DNA from: Caballeronia sp. M1242
Lineage (GTDB): Bacteria; Pseudomonadota; Gammaproteobacteria; Burkholderiales; Burkholderiaceae
DNA: 64,000 nt
Reading direction: 5' to 3'
NCBI RefSeq assembly: GCF_017220215.1
Contig: NZ_CP071130.1
Location: forward strand, 1,256,837-1,320,836
Under the pieces are notes generated by a model. The model worked only from the letters and a program-made list of their open reading frames with translations, did no database searches and had not been told where the DNA came from. The position numbers and the translations under genes are program-made. Position 1 is the stretch's first letter. Every line of letters begins with the position of its first letter. Below are positions 62,792-64,000 of this stretch, piece after piece.

Positions 62792-63884
62792 GGTGAGCGA
62801 ATACGGGATAGCACGGCATTGAGCGCCTTATGGCGCCGTGGTGGCCGAACTTCCGTGTGTTCGCGTCGGTGAGACGATGCAGGAGCCGTCCAGTAGTATC
62901 CGTGCTGTACCTTTTTGTGTAGTTTTTTCCCTTTGGTGAGCGTTTACGGGCCAAATTCGTCCTGCAAGGTGAGCAAATACAGGAGCGAGAGCCGGCTTGT
63001 AGAGGCCAAAGACGTGTCCGCACCATCCGAGGTGAGCCTTTGCGGGAGCGCAAAGGACAAGCGCAGTGGCCAAAGGTGAAGGTTTTCAGGAGCGAATTGT
63101 CCGTTGAGACGGCCCACTCGTGATGGGTGAGAATATTCGGGATATGCGGATATTGGGTCGCGCCGCGCACGTCCTGCAGAGACTATGTAGTTTGATCAAC
63201 GACTTAGACCACATCTGTAAAGTATGTTGGAAGCCTGGAAGCCCTCTACTTCGGCTGCGAGTCCGAGCACTTGCTAAAGTGAGCATTTTCGGGAGCACCC
63301 GACGTTAAAGGACAACGCATTCTTCTGAAGCCGCCTTTCTTGCGTGCCTTGCAGCCGCGCTAATCTCAGAGGTGAGTGCTTGCGGGACGCCTCAGGTGAG
63401 TTTTTTCAGGAGCCAATTTGCATGTCCCGCGTCGGCAAGGTGAGAGGTTTCGGGACTCGGCGCCCCCAGTTCCAGCATGCGCGGCAGTTGCGAGAGCCGG
63501 TCGATGACTTACCTCGCGCGTAAAGGTGAGGCTTTGCGGGAGCGACTGCCGCTAAGTTTGCCCAACAGCGACTACTAGCCGCCACAGCGCTTACGGCGGG
63601 ACGGTATCGACTGCTGTCCTTATTGGAGGAGCTTCGCGATGACCGCGGCACCGGCCTGCGCCACGTGCTGCAAGGACGCACTGCGCAAAAAAATCGGACG
63701 ACCTTCCGGTGTCTCGCGTGCGCTACACCGTGTCTTTGTAACGAGATCTTTTTAAGGTGAGTGTTTTCGGGAACCTTGCCGTACACCAAGGCCGTGGGCT
63801 AAAAACACAGCGGTCCGTTTACCCGCGCGGGCGCTGGACGCGTCCGCTAGCGACAACCGGTGAGTGGTGAGCCTTTTCAGGAGC
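62792..63884 (+). repeat. Main cluster of 14 further 19-base repeats
   Basis: Copies start at 62792, 62868, 62935, 62968, 63031, 63075, 63126, 63278, 63371, 63395, 63439, 63525, 63756 and 63866, all on the plus strand. Examples are GGTGAGCCTTTGCGGGAGC (63031), GGTGAGGCTTTGCGGGAGC (63525) and GGTGAGCCTTTTCAGGAGC (63866). Many start-to-start distances are near multiples of 11 (33, 44, 44, 110, 231). GGTGAG and the C(G/A)GGAGC end are conserved while the three bases after GGTGAG vary freely. Confidence 0.88.
63639..63755 (+). CDS. Possible 38-residue Cys-containing peptide
   Basis: ATG at 63639 follows GGAGGAG with good spacing, and the stop TAA is at 63753-63755. The peptide has ATCCKDALRKKIGRPSGVSR and a basic tail. 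It lies inside the repeat region, so it may be a chance frame or a gene remnant. No family recognised. Confidence 0.25.
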   Translation: MTAAPACATCCKDALRKKIGRPSGVSRALHRVFVTRSF

Positions 63885-64000
63885 GCACCGCAGTGAGTCG
63901 CCGAGCTGCAACCTCGATCACCATTCAAGGGTGAACGCACCCGGTAGACGCGAATCACCGCGCCCGTTATGCTTGCCGCAATACTGAATCTGATACCTGT

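Larger units (their letters stand above)
62280..64000. other. 1.7-kb repeat-rich, gene-poor region (origin-like)
   Basis: Between the KfrA-like gene and the window edge there is no good gene. The DNA is more AT-rich than the rest and holds nineteen copies of the 19-base repeat, mostly in the plus orientation, plus an operator-like dyad near the KfrA-like promoter. This is the texture of a plasmid or chromid origin. A replication initiator and parAB are expected to the right but are not in view. Confidence 0.6.

Noticed and set aside
62769..63170. 133-residue minus-strand frame in the repeat region
   Set aside because: It runs through several repeat copies, and its sequence mirrors them; no family features.
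62669..63884. CRISPR array
   Set aside because: Repeats are short, degenerate at fixed internal positions and separated by 3 to over 200 bases; there are no uniform spacers and no cas genes.

Overview
The window is a GC-rich, tightly packed stretch of a Burkholderia-type betaproteobacterium, most likely Caballeronia or Paraburkholderia. This rests on the gene families present: hopanoid biosynthesis genes, a ben/cat benzoate-catechol locus, an HbcR-like 3-hydroxybutyrate locus, and kbl-tdh beside a KfrA-type protein. The right end looks like the approach to the replication origin of a secondary chromosome or megaplasmid. It carries a KfrA-like coiled-coil protein, a tyrosine-recombinase-like protein without catalytic residues, parS-like palindromes, and about 1.7 kb of gene-poor DNA full of direct repeats. 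No repA or parAB is visible; if present they lie beyond 64000.

Layout. 1-727: end of a histidine kinase and its NarL-type regulator. 728-10722: hopanoid region, with hpnM-like, hpnN and mlaA (envelope lipid transport), a thioesterase, and a four-gene operon hpnD-hpnE-shc-hpnG whose genes overlap by 3-4 bases. 10936-12874: CheY-like, CheC-like and GGDEF genes. 13588-17315: hybrid kinase and a stress-type protein. 17376-20788: FMN reductase, a 44-aa secreted peptide, an AEC permease, a lipocalin and a small lipoprotein. 20886-26291: sigma-54 activator, GntP permease with a clear -24/-12 promoter, a CelD-type acetyltransferase and 3-hydroxybutyrate dehydrogenase. 26430-30319: Aer-like receptor, a small protein and an AI-2E-type permease with a long C-terminal domain. 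30547-37940: GST, a three-domain flavo-iron-sulfur reductase, LysR, glucose-6-phosphate dehydrogenase, FUSC transporter and WrbA. 38684-45035: deaminase, IclR, MHS transporter, LysR, a small secreted protein and a PmrAB/QseBC-like two-component system. 45909-53730: catC-catB-catR facing catA-benABCD-ridA, turning benzoate into muconolactone-stage intermediates under CatR/BenM-type control. 54538-58930: outer-membrane protein, YceI lipoprotein, tdh-kbl and an XRE-cupin regulator. 59049-62279: CsbD protein, a LexA-box gene, the dead recombinase-like protein and KfrA-like protein. 62280-64000: repeat region.

The most striking signal is a 19-base non-palindromic repeat, consensus GGTGAG-N3-WTN-C(G/A)GGAGC. 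Nineteen copies, some degenerate, lie in 62669-63884, including five spaced 22-23 bases apart as in an iteron array. Nine more copies lie between 19551 and 61055, every one between genes, and one of these sits exactly between the converging recombinase-like and KfrA-like genes. I infer a replicon-wide DNA-binding or maintenance system in which one of these two proteins, or an initiator beyond the window, reads the repeat.
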